Shown piece by piece: positions 34,501 to 42,879 of a stretch of DNA of 64,000 bases; position 1 is the first letter of the stretch, and every line of letters starts with the position of its first letter. Both the position numbers and the translations under genes were made by a program. Location of the stretch: assembly GCA_026874595.1 (NCBI GenBank), contig CM049311.1, positions 6,795,676-6,859,675 on the forward strand. The letters are read 5' to 3'. Under the pieces are notes generated by a model. That model did not search any database and had not been told where the DNA came from. It saw only the letters and a program-made list of their open reading frames with translations. Origin of the DNA: Sipunculus nudus. Taxonomy: Eukaryota > Annelida > Sipuncula > Golfingiida > Sipunculidae.

Positions 34501-36294
34501 GAGGAATGGATGGATGGATAAAGACCACCGATGATGCACCAGCATCCCTCGTTTAAGTATCACACATAAGCATATGTTAACTGGGATGGGCGTGGCAGTC
34601 GTTATGACGGCCAGCGTGCGGATGCGGTAATGTCATAAACATACTATAAACCCGGAGTCGTCGCGTGCACATTCAGGCTTCCTGTGTTTTCCCTTTGTAT
34701 GTTTATGGTAACAAATATCGCGTACTGTTGAAATATTGATTCTTCTATATTCACAGGTCTATGCTGACTGTTGAAGCGCAACTTGTATTGCAACCCAGTC
34801 ATGAAGTTTATAACTGTTAATATGAATGACAAACAGCGAGCCTGGCCGGCAAAATTACTTCTGAAAATAAACCTGGCCTGTATGGTGTTACACATGTGTC
34901 AGGATAAAATATAATGTCCATGCAACCAATCATATATTATGTCATAAATAACTAATGGAGATTTAATTTACTGTACTTTAAACACAAATGAGAATTAAGG
35001 TCATCCAAAAGTCAATCTTTTATATCGTGTAGGATATATAATCAAATAAGCAAGTATTTTTTCTCGTTTTTTTTTCACTGTTATAAGCTATTCATAATTA
35101 AGTAAAGCATAAGTCCGTTAAAGTATAATATAATAGCCCGGCGAAGTGTGCAATCTACGCTATATACTAAAAGTAATATATGCAGATGAGAAGAGCAAAC
35201 ATTTTTTAGTTGATATATGCATATAAGCCTTTGTGAAGCAGAGAATAACGAAAAAAAAAAGATATTCATAATATTCCGAAGAGGATTGGGGTATGATCAG
35301 GTATTTATCGTTAAGTGAAGAGTGCAGAAGTCATACATAACGAAGATAATAATAGAGCAATAACCCAGATTATTAAAAAAAGGAAATAATATGTAGTAAA
35401 CACGAGCAAGTGAACCGAGTTTATAGACTAAGAATTTGGGGATAGCACGCATAAACTAAGGTATATGATCTCAAGCTGTGGCGGTTTATGAGCAGAACTT
35501 TGATATGCGGCGCGTAAAATCATGCACGGGTCACGAGAGAGCCGCTATGCTTCACTGTGAGGACTCGCTGTACTGTACGCAGTGATGAACACAGCGAGAT
35601 GCTGCCGGGAGGCTGAGGAGATGCTGCCGCTGATGCTCCTGCAGTATGCCCAGAAGCCTAGAAGTGCTGCTGAGAGCAGGGGATCAGCTTACAGGGGCTG
35701 CCAAATTTGGAAGATGTACGCAGGGACTGTGTGATGGATGGGGGAACGACAACACCAACTAGGGCGGGGTGATCAACAAGACAAGCTAATATATGCTCAA
35801 CAAATTAAGCTGTAATAGTGGAATATACATAACATTTACCATGAAGCAATCTCGAAACCCCTATCCCAGAGAGCTTCATCCTGCAAACATACAATCTTTT
35901 TTTGTTCATCAAATATTCCAAGGAGTAAATTTCTCAGGGATTCTTACATGATGTAGCATTTGGTAATAAACACATTTCTGCAATAGTTATTGTATACCTA
36001 TAAAACCTGAAGCGGTGTAAAATTGTTACTGGCAACTTTTTACTTCGGGGCAGATTATATAGAATGTGGGGCAAGGTCTGTTTACGGTAGTCATGATATA
36101 TGGACGGGATGCGTTCCACTCATGTAGGTTACTGGCTCCGTGAACCGGGGGTAAGAAAAAAGGGGCTAACATATAAACGATATACTTACACTTTCTAAAA
36201 ACAGGGGCATGCCCTGCTCCGCCCCACCCTTCATGCGGAATCCCCATGGCTGGGAAGTGTCCTTCCTACGAAGCTGGGCGCTCACAAGCGACAT
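10137..36294 (-). CDS. PDZ-domain protein, PDLIM/ZASP-like, LIM-less (4 exons)
   Basis: Minus-strand gene: exons 36294-36190, 12708-12557, 10782-10613 and 10240-10137. The lengths 105, 152, 170 and 104 bp sum to 531, giving 176 residues plus TAG. All introns are GT-AG, with phases 0, 2 and 1. One PDZ domain spans about residues 5-86: the carboxylate-binding loop is PWGFRMKGG (16-24), and a GLSAGDII strand and a THLAAKQEI helix follow. Next come an acidic linker (QVVEEETPSLGG) and a basic C-terminus (TSIFARKKDDRSGYL). PDLIM/ZASP proteins anchor at the actin Z-line through such PDZ domains and usually carry LIM domains; none lies downstream here, so this is a short gene or a short isoform. Intron 1 is 23,481 bp. 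Structure is well supported; the family name is inference from the PDZ sequence. Confidence 0.85.
10613..10782 (-). CDS. PDZ gene exon 3 (linker)
   Basis: It follows acceptor TTTTCAAAG and encodes GTLTKGDVKAVVAAQPEER and an acidic, proline-containing linker ending LPQSEAG. The donor is GTACGA, phase 1. The frame is open throughout and its G/C content is well above the flanking introns. Confidence 0.82.
12557..12708 (-). CDS. PDZ gene exon 2 (rest of PDZ domain)
   Basis: It follows acceptor TTTTCCAG and begins VNPNGMSAKQGLSAGD, continuing the PDZ fold through ICGANMRGNTH and the helix AAKQEILRAGNEL. The donor is GTATGT at 12556-12551. The last two bases, AA, combine with the first G of exon 3 to give lysine. 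Confidence 0.88.
13391..13590 (-). repeat. Gypsy element 3' LTR
   Basis: A 200-bp LTR, the short form lacking the 9-bp segment present in the other copy. It directly abuts the CATAA duplication. Confidence 0.92.
13591..13604 (-). other. Gypsy polypurine tract
   Basis: The minus strand reads AAGAAGGGGGTATA immediately before the 3' LTR, where plus-strand DNA synthesis is primed. Confidence 0.7.
13864..14725 (-). pseudogene. Gypsy integrase core and C-terminal domain
   Basis: The DD(35)E residues are recognisable in VDAHSKW (just upstream), VTDNGSQF and NGQAERFVQ. They are followed by SYRTTPHAATGQTPAELL and a basic C-terminus. The frame is open from about 14690 to the stop at 13864, but it is cut off from the upstream core by a frameshift and a stop. 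Confidence 0.85.
14726..15460 (-). pseudogene. Gypsy RNase H end and integrase zinc-binding domain
   Basis: It resumes in frame with the RNase H TDHRPL block, followed by NVNADALSRMP and then the integrase HHCC domain (LHSEHSGI ... CTDCQ). A frameshift near 14760 moves the integrase catalytic core into another frame. Confidence 0.87.
15476..16030 (-). pseudogene. Gypsy RT thumb and RNase H, first part
   Basis: It continues in frame after the 16046 stop. VEYLGVVVDAEGI is the RT connection motif, and LSCDASPYGLGAVLQ gives the RNase H catalytic aspartate. An in-frame TAA at about 15476 ends the frame inside RNase H. Confidence 0.87.
16046..16741 (-). pseudogene. Gypsy reverse transcriptase, first part (dead active site)
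   Basis: RT fingers and palm are clear: FTKLDLRAAYQQ gives the first catalytic aspartate, and VPFGISTAP is the conserved primer-grip side block. The active-site box reads YLKD instead of Y-x-D-D, which removes an essential metal-binding residue. An in-frame TAA at 16046 then interrupts the domain. The first roughly 25 residues of this frame are out of frame with the protease-side sequence. Confidence 0.88.
16863..17321 (-). pseudogene. Gypsy nucleocapsid zinc knuckle and aspartic protease (broken)
   Basis: The frame contains a CCHC knuckle, CNACGKVGHIQKAC, preceded by a cysteine-rich stretch, and then the protease signature FEVDTGSAVTLI, whose DTG is the catalytic triad of a retropepsin. The frame stops at 16863, although recognisable protein continues in the same frame beyond the stop to about 16700. 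Confidence 0.85.
17251..17893 (-). pseudogene. Gypsy gag, capsid region (frameshifted)
   Basis: Two frames, 17893-17555 and 17529-17251, make a gag capsid-like region (TPRFSGKREDFKTFAERF, then NLNMWLRDRFVAGLQSE, typical of retrotransposon gag). A small frameshift separates them near 17540, and a second shift near 17290 precedes the nucleocapsid. Upstream of residue 1 another lesion removes the likely original start. Confidence 0.8.
18042..18059 (-). other. Gypsy primer binding site
   Basis: Three bases inside the 5' LTR the minus strand reads TGGCGACGAAGATGCGG. Starting with TGG at this distance is the normal primer-site position. The first bases, TGGCGAC, would fit an arginine-type tRNA end, but the rest was not matched to any tRNA. 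Confidence 0.5.
18063..18271 (-). repeat. Gypsy element 5' LTR
   Basis: A 209-bp LTR ending TG...CA. It differs from the 3' copy by five substitutions and a 9-bp insertion, so the two are about 97% identical outside the indel. Confidence 0.92.
20235..20912 (+). repeat. long direct repeat, first copy (probable LTR)
   Basis: It begins TGTGCAGCGCTAG and matches 21544-22203 at roughly 93%. It carries a TATA-like TTATAAATAAGG near 20473 with a purine-rich stretch after it. Downstream, at 21043, TTTGGTGCTCCT resembles the primer-site region of many LTR retrotransposons, so the true LTR may end near 21037 (GTTCCGTAACA). Confidence 0.6.
21335..21556 (+). pseudogene. gag-like coiled-coil fragment of a non-autonomous LTR element
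   Basis: This 73-residue frame (IMQDLVSKGLIDSLAMQLEF, then Glu/Lys-rich heptads) resembles the N-terminal coiled coil seen in gag of some mollusc and cnidarian Gypsy-type elements. It runs into the second direct repeat and stops there. No protease, RT or integrase lies between the repeats, so the element is a deletion derivative. The assignment is by pattern only. Confidence 0.45.
21544..22203 (+). repeat. long direct repeat, second copy (probable LTR)
   Basis: Near-identical to 20235-20912, with several small deletions in the last 100 bp. Both copies share a stop-free antisense frame that arises only because they are duplicates. Confidence 0.6.
22821..26077. other. PDZ intron 1 sequence without genes
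   Basis: Intronic A/T-rich DNA. It holds a GAT microsatellite (24469-24507). Near 25063 a TGGCGTAACGG word resembles a tRNA A box, possibly a decayed SINE. A pyrimidine-rich block at 25190-25440 has relatives at 28540-28680. No exon is supported. Confidence 0.5.
26078..28511 (+). mobile_element. hairpin-ended repeat, copy C
   Basis: It starts TTTTTAGCTCAGCTGACT with a hairpin to AGTCATGCTGGGCT, has a GTCC/GGCC microsatellite at 26138-26190, then a core of roughly 130-bp diverged units carrying AGGTCA clusters, and ends GCAGCTGAGC, GTCATGACCCATGGGTCA, CTTG followed by T. The subterminal GCTCAGCTG and CAGCTGAGC are inverted copies. No target duplication is visible. It is nearly identical to copy E (45853-48253) and to the inverted copy D, so the family moved recently. 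Frames on either strand are by-products of the repeats. Confidence 0.75.
26428..26454 (+). promoter_or_regulatory. cluster of four nuclear-receptor half-sites
   Basis: Four AGGTCA half-sites lie head to tail with spacings of 2, 1 and 0 bp. AGGTCAAAGGTCA is a textbook DR1. Equivalent clusters are at 31645-31671, 46195-46221 and 37172-37192. Function is untested; the clusters may be only part of the repeat consensus. Confidence 0.4.
28512..29566. repeat. spacer between inverted copies, with a diverged minisatellite
   Basis: From about 28850 onward, irregular units contain GGCACCAGTCTGG, GGTGGTGCCACATG and GCCACCAGTCTTGTG words, and the same unit type resumes at 32040-32160 (GGCGCCACCAGTCTTGC). 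Copy D therefore seems to have landed inside an older minisatellite-bearing repeat. Confidence 0.5.
29567..32015 (-). mobile_element. hairpin-ended repeat, copy D (inverted to C)
   Basis: Minus-strand twin of copy C, with the CAAGTGACCCATGGGTC end at 29567 and the GAGCTAAAAAAA end at 32009-32015. It has the same internal unit order. It lies 1,055 bp from C, head to head by their CTTG ends. Confidence 0.75.
32615..32893 (+). CDS. hypothetical 92-residue frame, opposite strand to the PDZ intron
   Basis: An unrecognised plus-strand frame (MDWSRNVNHYKISLRERGHN ..., with a SGCSCVQRYHVEH stretch) lies between two repeats. Its composition is protein-like, and a GTAAGA follows CATTCATG at 32855, so it could be an exon. 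A TTGCAG just before GCATTCATG could equally be an acceptor. I know no homologue and find no partner exon. It may be a transposon remnant. Confidence 0.18.
   Translation: MDWSRNVNHYKISLRERGHNYSVDVFGDVFEQRESTHLAIGQSGCSCVQRYHVEHIMTDDDIITELCENVCVTLCLQAFMVRKHTLKICIIK
32958..34313. mobile_element. TA-flanked TIR element (non-autonomous, Tc1/mariner-like TSD)
   Basis: The left end TA-CTGTAGATTCAGA and right end TCTGAATCTACAG-TA are inverted copies. Further in, TTTCGTGGTTTTTGT is mirrored by AACCACGAAAATAAA, with repeated CGTGG words. TA dinucleotides flank both ends. At about 1.36 kb it has no transposase frame. The interior includes 33060-34200, which shows no gene. Confidence 0.68.
34447..34500. 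repeat. (GA)n microsatellite
   Basis: An AG repeat with one GTGATAAC interruption, followed by a short GGAT repeat. Confidence 0.9.
34501..36189. other. PDZ intron 1, proximal part
   Basis: No repeat element or exon is supported. A G/C-richer patch at 35505-35770 with GCTGC-rich words stands out from the A/T-rich intron. It has stops in all minus frames over its length, so I do not call an exon; it may be regulatory. Confidence 0.4.
36190..36294 (-). CDS. PDZ gene exon 1 (start codon, carboxylate loop)
   Basis: It encodes 35 residues from MSLVSAQLRRKD to GMPLFLES and contains the PWGFR loop. The donor is GTAAGT at 36189-36184, phase 0. The ATG lies at 36294-36292. No earlier in-frame ATG was needed for a complete PDZ domain. 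A separate 5' non-coding exon cannot be excluded. Confidence 0.85.
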
Positions 36295-36432
36295 GATGCT
36301 GGCCTACCAGGCTTGCCAAGCCCAGATAATATGTATAAGTAAGCGATAATCGCGCCTGTCTACGTCTGTTTATATGGACTGCTACAGCTCAGTCAACAGC
36401 CGAGTGAGCCCGGGCCACATAGCGTGACCACA

Positions 36433-36446
36433 GCGCCGTCTGCCGG
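36433..36446 (+). promoter_or_regulatory. CTCF-like motif upstream of PDZ start
   Basis: GCGCCGTCTGCCGG lies 139 bp upstream of the PDZ start codon, in a locally G/C-rich stretch that probably contains the promoter. It differs by one base from the motif at 9869. Confidence 0.35.
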
Positions 36447-36953
36447 CGGGCAAAACCTAGCGCCATCTTGTATCAATTGGCTCACTCAAAATTAAAACTA
36501 GAACATTATTGCAGGAAGAACATGTTTATACTTGAACGCGGCATTTTGAACTTTTTACGTCTTTCAATTTTATTACTTCCTAAAGAAAACTGTAACGATA
36601 TGTCTTACAAATATGTCCCATATAGTAAAACAATAAAGTAATTTAAATATTATGAATTGTACGTGTAACAAAGAACACTGACGCCAAGCAGAACATACCG
36701 GCACATGAAGTTGAACTCTGTACATTGTGTCAAAACTATCATAATTGATGGAAAAGGCATTTTTTTAATTATACGTTTCATTTACATATTTTTAAACGTA
36801 TAAAGAGAGGTATGCTTTCAGAAAACACCACTATGACTTTGAGAATACACTCACAGTGTACACATAATAAAGTTATATATTTGATTACAATATCAATACT
36901 AATGATAGTTCATAATAAATATCAGGGATAATTGCATGTAATTTATATTTATT

Positions 36954-37419
36954 ATCCCCTCGCAACGAAGTTGCAGGAGGGGATATAGTAACGCCCCCGT
37001 CCGTGCGTCCGTCCGTCCGTCCGTCCGTCTGTGGTTCCGTGCGTCTGTCAGTCAATCCGTCCGGAGTTTGCTTGCGGACCGATTTTACAACAAATCGTTT
37101 GTCCAAACCTTTCTTCATTAACATATATAGCTCACCCAAGGACATATGAAGAACGTACTTTATCGATTTTAAGGTCACGGGGTCAAAGGTCAAGGCCCTC
37201 GGGACCCACTTCTTGAAAAAGATTGTGGACCCATTTTAAATCAAACCGTTTCACAAAAATCTTACATCTTTCACATATGGCTCATCCACCCACTAATGAA
37301 GAAACCTATTGAGTTTGAGGTAACAGGGTCATAGGTCAAGGTGACAGGGCTGCCCTCCTCTTTTTCACACTGTGTGATACACCCAGTATAATTATGCTCC
37401 TCCGCGAGGGGATGCTCCG
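36954..37419 (+). mobile_element. hairpin-ended repeat of a second family (G)
   Basis: It opens with a strong hairpin at 36954-36984: ATCCCCTC and GCAAC pair with GTTGC and GAGGGGAT around a GAA loop. Then come a GTCCGTCC microsatellite (36998-37030), diverged units with AGGTCA words, and an end with CCTC-CGC-GAGG and GATGCTCCG followed by T. The design equals copies A-F but the sequence is different, so it is a distinct family. Only about 466 bp long, it is probably shortened in the core. Confidence 0.6.
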
Positions 37420-37907
37420 TTTTTCGATGCCTTTGTTCAGTCTTCCGACCAAGTATACTCCAGACTGGGCAGACAAGAATGCCAGTGAATCTTAAATTGA
37501 AACTGTCTTTCCTCATGACCACGTCTTCTCACTTCTTTTACAATCGTCGTCTCCGCTAAGCTTTTAGTTTCGTCTAAAATCATAAAATTAATAACTTTAA
37601 GAAAATTCATTTTCATTTTTATATCTACTAGATCGTTGTTGTGGTGCACCATCCTGGTTTCAAAATCTGTGTTGATAACCATATAGTTCATTTCAACTGG
37701 CGTGGACAATCCACGTGGGGTATATACAACATATCCTGTATGTTAAGGCAGATCCAATACATTCTTCAGTAGCTTATTGTCTGCTAAATGGAGATAATAC
37801 CTGACTGACATCCGGGACTGTGGCCGGTTGTAGCATTTGTTTAAGCTTGGGCCCTCCATGCTTATCTTGATATGCTTGACTTTTTGCATGGTAATTAGTA
37901 ATTACAC

Positions 37908-37937
37908 CAAGGAGTTTACAGGACTGTAAACTCCTTG
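37908..37937. repeat. near-perfect palindrome, 14-bp arms
   Basis: CAAGGAGTTTACAG, then GA, then CTGTAAACTCCTTG. It lies between the divergent genes with ATTACACCA on both sides of the left arm and just after the right arm, so it could be a tiny foldback insertion. Confidence 0.7.
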
Positions 37938-40900
37938 ATTACACCAATTACTGCACGACAGGGTGGCCTTTGGATACTTGTACCTCTGGGAGGCCCTTGG
38001 ATTATAAGCCTCCTTCTGAGTTTGACACATTCTTGATATGTCTCATTTTTTAGATAACAATTGCTTATGTCTACTTTGGAGGGAGGAAATCCAGTGGCAG
38101 GTGCAGAGGCGCCCCCCCCCCCCCTCGTTTAGCTGTTACATCTCACATTTTGTCTATTTCTGTTCCAAGTTATTCGCAATTACTTTTCATTTTTTTATAT
38201 ATATTTCCTTATTCCCTGGCAATAAACTTATTAATTTATTCACAGTTTTTTAGATTTTAATTGATAAGATAAGGATATCAATGAGAGGCCCGGTAATTAA
38301 GACAGCATCTAAATGTTTCTATACTGAACGAGGGAGATTTTCCGTTATTACACTCTGCTGGGTCATAACAAAGAAAGAGACACCCCCTCCCCGTGTACCT
38401 GTTATTAACTTTACAAATAAACTTGGCTTCAGATATTTTTCATATAGGTGAAATATAGATTAAAAAAATCATTTTTTTAGACTGAAAATATATTACGTAT
38501 ATAGTAATAATGATAATAATAATAATAATAATAAATATTTATATATAATATTGAATAAAAAATATTGTATATGTATTTATTGCTTAATGCCCATCAACCG
38601 CTAACCCAGTATATTAGCGCCCCCTCCTCCTCCCCCCCCCCCCCCCCCCCGTTCTTGAATATCCGGGTCCGATACTGTTTTTGGCCTCTCTCTGAAAACA
38701 GTGTTTCAGTCGATAATCCCACTTTCAGAGGGATATGTCTCACAACTATTAGGCATGTAAAGCTTTAAAGTTATACCAATATATTTATAAATATGTAATT
38801 TAAAACGCGTTTTTATATTGCGTATTTTTTCTTAATCATAGACTAGTTACAGGCCATTATCACAAAGAATCATCTATTAATTAATCGATTTTTTTTTTAA
38901 ATTGCCATTTAAGAGAAAACGTGAATCCGTATGAAGGAACATTTTATTCCAGGATTGTTTGTGCACAAATTGTGAAATACATGTTTATATTAAAATATAT
39001 CAAGACCAGCTGCACAACTGATACTTCGTACTCTATAGAGTAAGATGCATAAATATTTATTACATAATAAAAAATGTTTCTAGTATTTTGTCATTTAAAT
39101 TTCTCTGTGGCCAAGCCTGATTTTGGTCTTTAACTGTCGAGAACTGTGCCAAGTGTGTCCTAATTAAGGATTAACATTTCCCATACCGGGTTTGTTCAGA
39201 AAATATGACAAGATCCTAACCTCCCAGAACGATCGCAGCGCCATCTACCAGCAAATACATTAACCGCACAGAAATAGACAACTCGATAGTGAAGGATATT
39301 AAATACACAGGGTTGGTTATTTGGTGAACGATCACATTTTTTTTTTCAAATGAAGACCAAGTCCTCGGTTATATTTCTAATTTGTGATTAGGCAAAATTT
39401 CCCCAGAAGAATTCTTGTAGTATGGAAATGGACGTTATTTTGTGTTGTATAATAAACACTATTTCAGGAATATAAGTAGATTTTTGTATTTTTTTGGCAA
39501 TCCAGCTAATTTCCAGATATTTTGCATTTTTTTAAAGTCCGTAGAACAATACTTTTTTATTTGGCCTCATCTGGCCTAAAATCTTGTGAAAAATAGTGCA
39601 AACAAGCGGCAAACCTAAATTCTACAAAGTTTGCGTCCCCAGCTGGAAATTGCTGTGAGGTGGCTGACTGGAAACAGAAAAAAAAAAATACCTCGCGGTA
39701 ATATTTCACGGAAAATAACATTTAAGTCCCCATTTAACAACCATTAGATGCTTAGCTCGCGATAGGTTTAACACGGGAATACTTATAATAATTACTATTA
39801 AATATAACTTTATCTGTCAATATAAAGTTCTAATACCGTATATACTTGCTCCTGTAAACAAGTGGGAAGTATGGGCGCGATCAGTGGCGCAAAACAAAAG
39901 CACAGTGCGCCCGCCTCTTGGTGGCCGTACAGCACAAATTCACAAATCAAGATTTTTCCAGATTCCAGTCAATGTTTCTTCCGTGCTACTAGTTTCGTGT
40001 TTCTTCTTGTTTCGGCATTGTGCAAGATCTGCGGTGGCTAATTTAGGACACAGAAGATGAAACATACAGAAAATTGGACCCATTTCGATATCTGGCGTTT
40101 ATTAAATATATTCCTTGAAACTTTTATAATGAAAAAAACATCCACACTTCAAGGATTTTCTAGCATCCAATCGATATTTCTCCCTTTTTTTATCATTCTC
40201 CTCCATATTTTGGAATTGTTACGCGTGCGCAAGATCGGGCTGCCGGCCACGCCATCTTGTTATGGTAAAAAGATACACGTGGACTGTGTTTGCTCACACA
40301 CATAACCATAAAAACGTATAAAAAAGGTGTACTGGAGATATATAAACCCCGTGTGCCGGGTTTTCTCCTCAACGAAACGTTTTTATTCAGTTGAAAATGA
40401 GCTAATAACGTCAAATTGTACACGTATTAGTGCTGAACCTTTAACGAACGGACAGATGATGGACAATTAATCAATAATTATAGCTCAAATTATACATTCA
40501 GTCAACCTACCGTATACCCCAAGGCACAACAATCCTATTTAATATATTTCCGCAACCAACAACATTAAGAACGACAGTTCTAGTAGTGAATATATAAAGT
40601 TCCTCGTCGAATGCCAAAAAGGGCTCTCGTAATGTGACATCATATCCCTGTGTTTATGCAACGTTACGTCTGGTCTCCTTCACGTGGTATCTGATCTGCC
40701 TGTCTGACCTTGCAGCACGTGACCTGAGACTCTTGTATATGTGCCCTCAACATGCAGTCTTTAAAGTACATTTCACGTCTGCGGGCTTTCCAGTGCACTG
40801 GCAATTAATATTAATCTGACCCGCCCGTACTGGTGTCATTCACTATACAGACAGCAGACACAGGCCCCCCTTCGGAAGAAATACAGCTTACCCATGCTGA

Positions 40901-41939
40901 TTTTATGTCTCATCTGGTTCTTATGTTGTCAAAGCTAATCCTTTAAAACTGCCGCACCCACAATTATTTTTCGCCCAACTGTTAATACCATGTATTATGA
41001 AATCAGATAAAGTGCATGGTGAGTGTATTATAAATGAAAAGTTGAACAATTACTTAAATTTAACGCCACGGTCTGATCCAATAAGAATGACTTACGTAGT
41101 AGTATACAGTTCTCATAACTATTTGTACAGTCCATGTAAAATAGACAGAATGTAGTGTGAGTCAAGTTCACATATTATAAGCTTATATGGCTATATATTA
41201 TATGTAGCTATATATTGCTATAGCTCGTGCGAATTCATGCACTTTATGAAGGGCACATATATCTATATATAGGTCTAAACAGAATTGCACAAGGGACACT
41301 TTATCAAGTGAGGCGATTAAGTATAGAGACACTCATTAAAAGTCGTATTTTAAACCAATTTTATTTTTTAGGCATAGTATGTACCAGATTTATAATCATA
41401 CTAAAGCGAGGCAATGAAAACCACCAATTTTCTGTCTGGTAAAAAAATAAGTCAGTCATAAAAAACCTCTTGGTTTAATTAGCCTAATTACTTTTAACAG
41501 TTTTTAAATCATCACCCGGTTAAGGATTCATGTAGGCTACTTTAACTGGTTATAAGCTAAGACATGTCTCGCAGTGTAGGCCTACGTGCGACAAGAAATG
41601 ACTATAGTATATTATATAACAATATTTTATAGAAATTGCGCATGCCACACCCGTTCTTGTCGAGGTAATTATAACCGGCCTCGATTTTTTTTCATGCTAT
41701 ACTTGACTATAGTTTTAACCTGTCTGTACAACTGCCGTATCCCATTTACGTGTTTGACTATGTGAGAAGTCTTCCTTGATACGCTTCCTCTCATTTATAC
41801 CCCTATCAAACGCGTTTTATATAATTCTAGAAACAATTGTTATATCATAAATAAATTTTAGGTGCAGAGCTTAAAACAATTTTCTATGATGGGTATAAAA
41901 TCTGGAACACTCCGCGTTAAAACATTATGGGCGGTCAAG

Positions 41940-41981
<42 letters not shown>

Positions 41982-41983
41982 CC

Positions 41984-42031
<48 letters not shown>

Positions 42032-42144
42032 GTATATATATATATATCAGTCAGTGCAAGGCCTTGTTCAAGTCGGAGATATATAGTGCGGATACGGGCA
42101 AAACATATACTACATTTAAAATTGTTAAATAAAAGGGGCTGTAC

Positions 42145-42184
<40 letters not shown>

Positions 42185-42687
42185 CAGCATTTTTTTTTAA
42201 ATATCCTGCAGCTAAATTGAAGAAAATTATAGATTCAGTTTTTTTTTATTCATGTGAATTTAAATATGTTTACAATCTAATTTAATTTATATTTCAAAGG
42301 TTGATCGAACATGCAGCTATATGTCGAACAAATTGACTATTGACCCAGTACCAGTTTCCGACCAAATTAACATATCTGCCCGACCAAACGAGTCAACAGG
42401 CCCATGTAGGCTGCGTACAAGTATATTTAGAATATAGTCTGGATAAAGCGACCCTCTTTTATTTTAGGAAGGCCTATTCAAATTAAAATTGTAGGCATAT
42501 AGGTCTGTTTACAACAGAATTCCGATACATCATTAGGTGTATGTAGGTTTGTTTAAAATTAGGACAAATCAATAAAAATGACTTCAATTTCGTGCAAATA
42601 GCACACTCGCCACAGATATTGTAATTTCCAGGGTACACGTGATCAAAATATCAATTTTGCGTTGACAGCGGTTGTTGTGTTCGTGTG

Positions 42688-42701
42688 GCGCTCTCTGCTG
42701 G
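42688..42701 (+). promoter_or_regulatory. CTCF-like motif upstream of LDLRAP1-like start
   Basis: GCGCTCTCTGCTGG, two substitutions from the 9869 word, lies 124 bp before the start codon. Confidence 0.35.
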
Positions 42702-42824
42702 TTGGACAGTCAGCGAGATCGCCTGATCTCCAAAACGAGGGGAATTCCCTACTTCCGGCGGTCCCGAAACATGTTTTGGTAGAGGGAGTGTCCAACTTCA
42801 GTGACACATGTCGGTCAAACAGAC

Positions 42825-42879
42825 ATGTCTAAGGTGTTTAAGGCGGTAAAAGGACCGTTTGGGAAGTCCAGGCATAAAA
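42825..42879 (+). CDS. LDLRAP1-like exon 1
   Basis: It encodes MSKVFKAVKGPFGKSRHK plus one base, donor GTAAGT. The longer frame past 42880 is intron read-through. ATG 42825 is preferred because the basic N-terminus then matches this adaptor family. Confidence 0.85.

Larger units (their letters stand above)
37420..42824. other. divergent intergenic region
   Basis: Between the two gene starts I find no exon. It holds poly-C tracts (38106-38123, 38631-38651), an AAT repeat near 38510, a CTCF-like word GCGCCATCTACCAG (39238-39251), a long TA tract with a break (41941-42048) and an ATT microsatellite (42149-42184). The last 150 bp before 42825 are G/C-richer with ACTTCCGG, an ETS-type word, consistent with a promoter. 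Confidence 0.5.

Noticed and set aside
35505-35770. G/C-rich GCTGC-rich patch as a possible alternative exon
   Set aside because: Stops occur in the relevant frames and no splice partner fits the PDZ phases.
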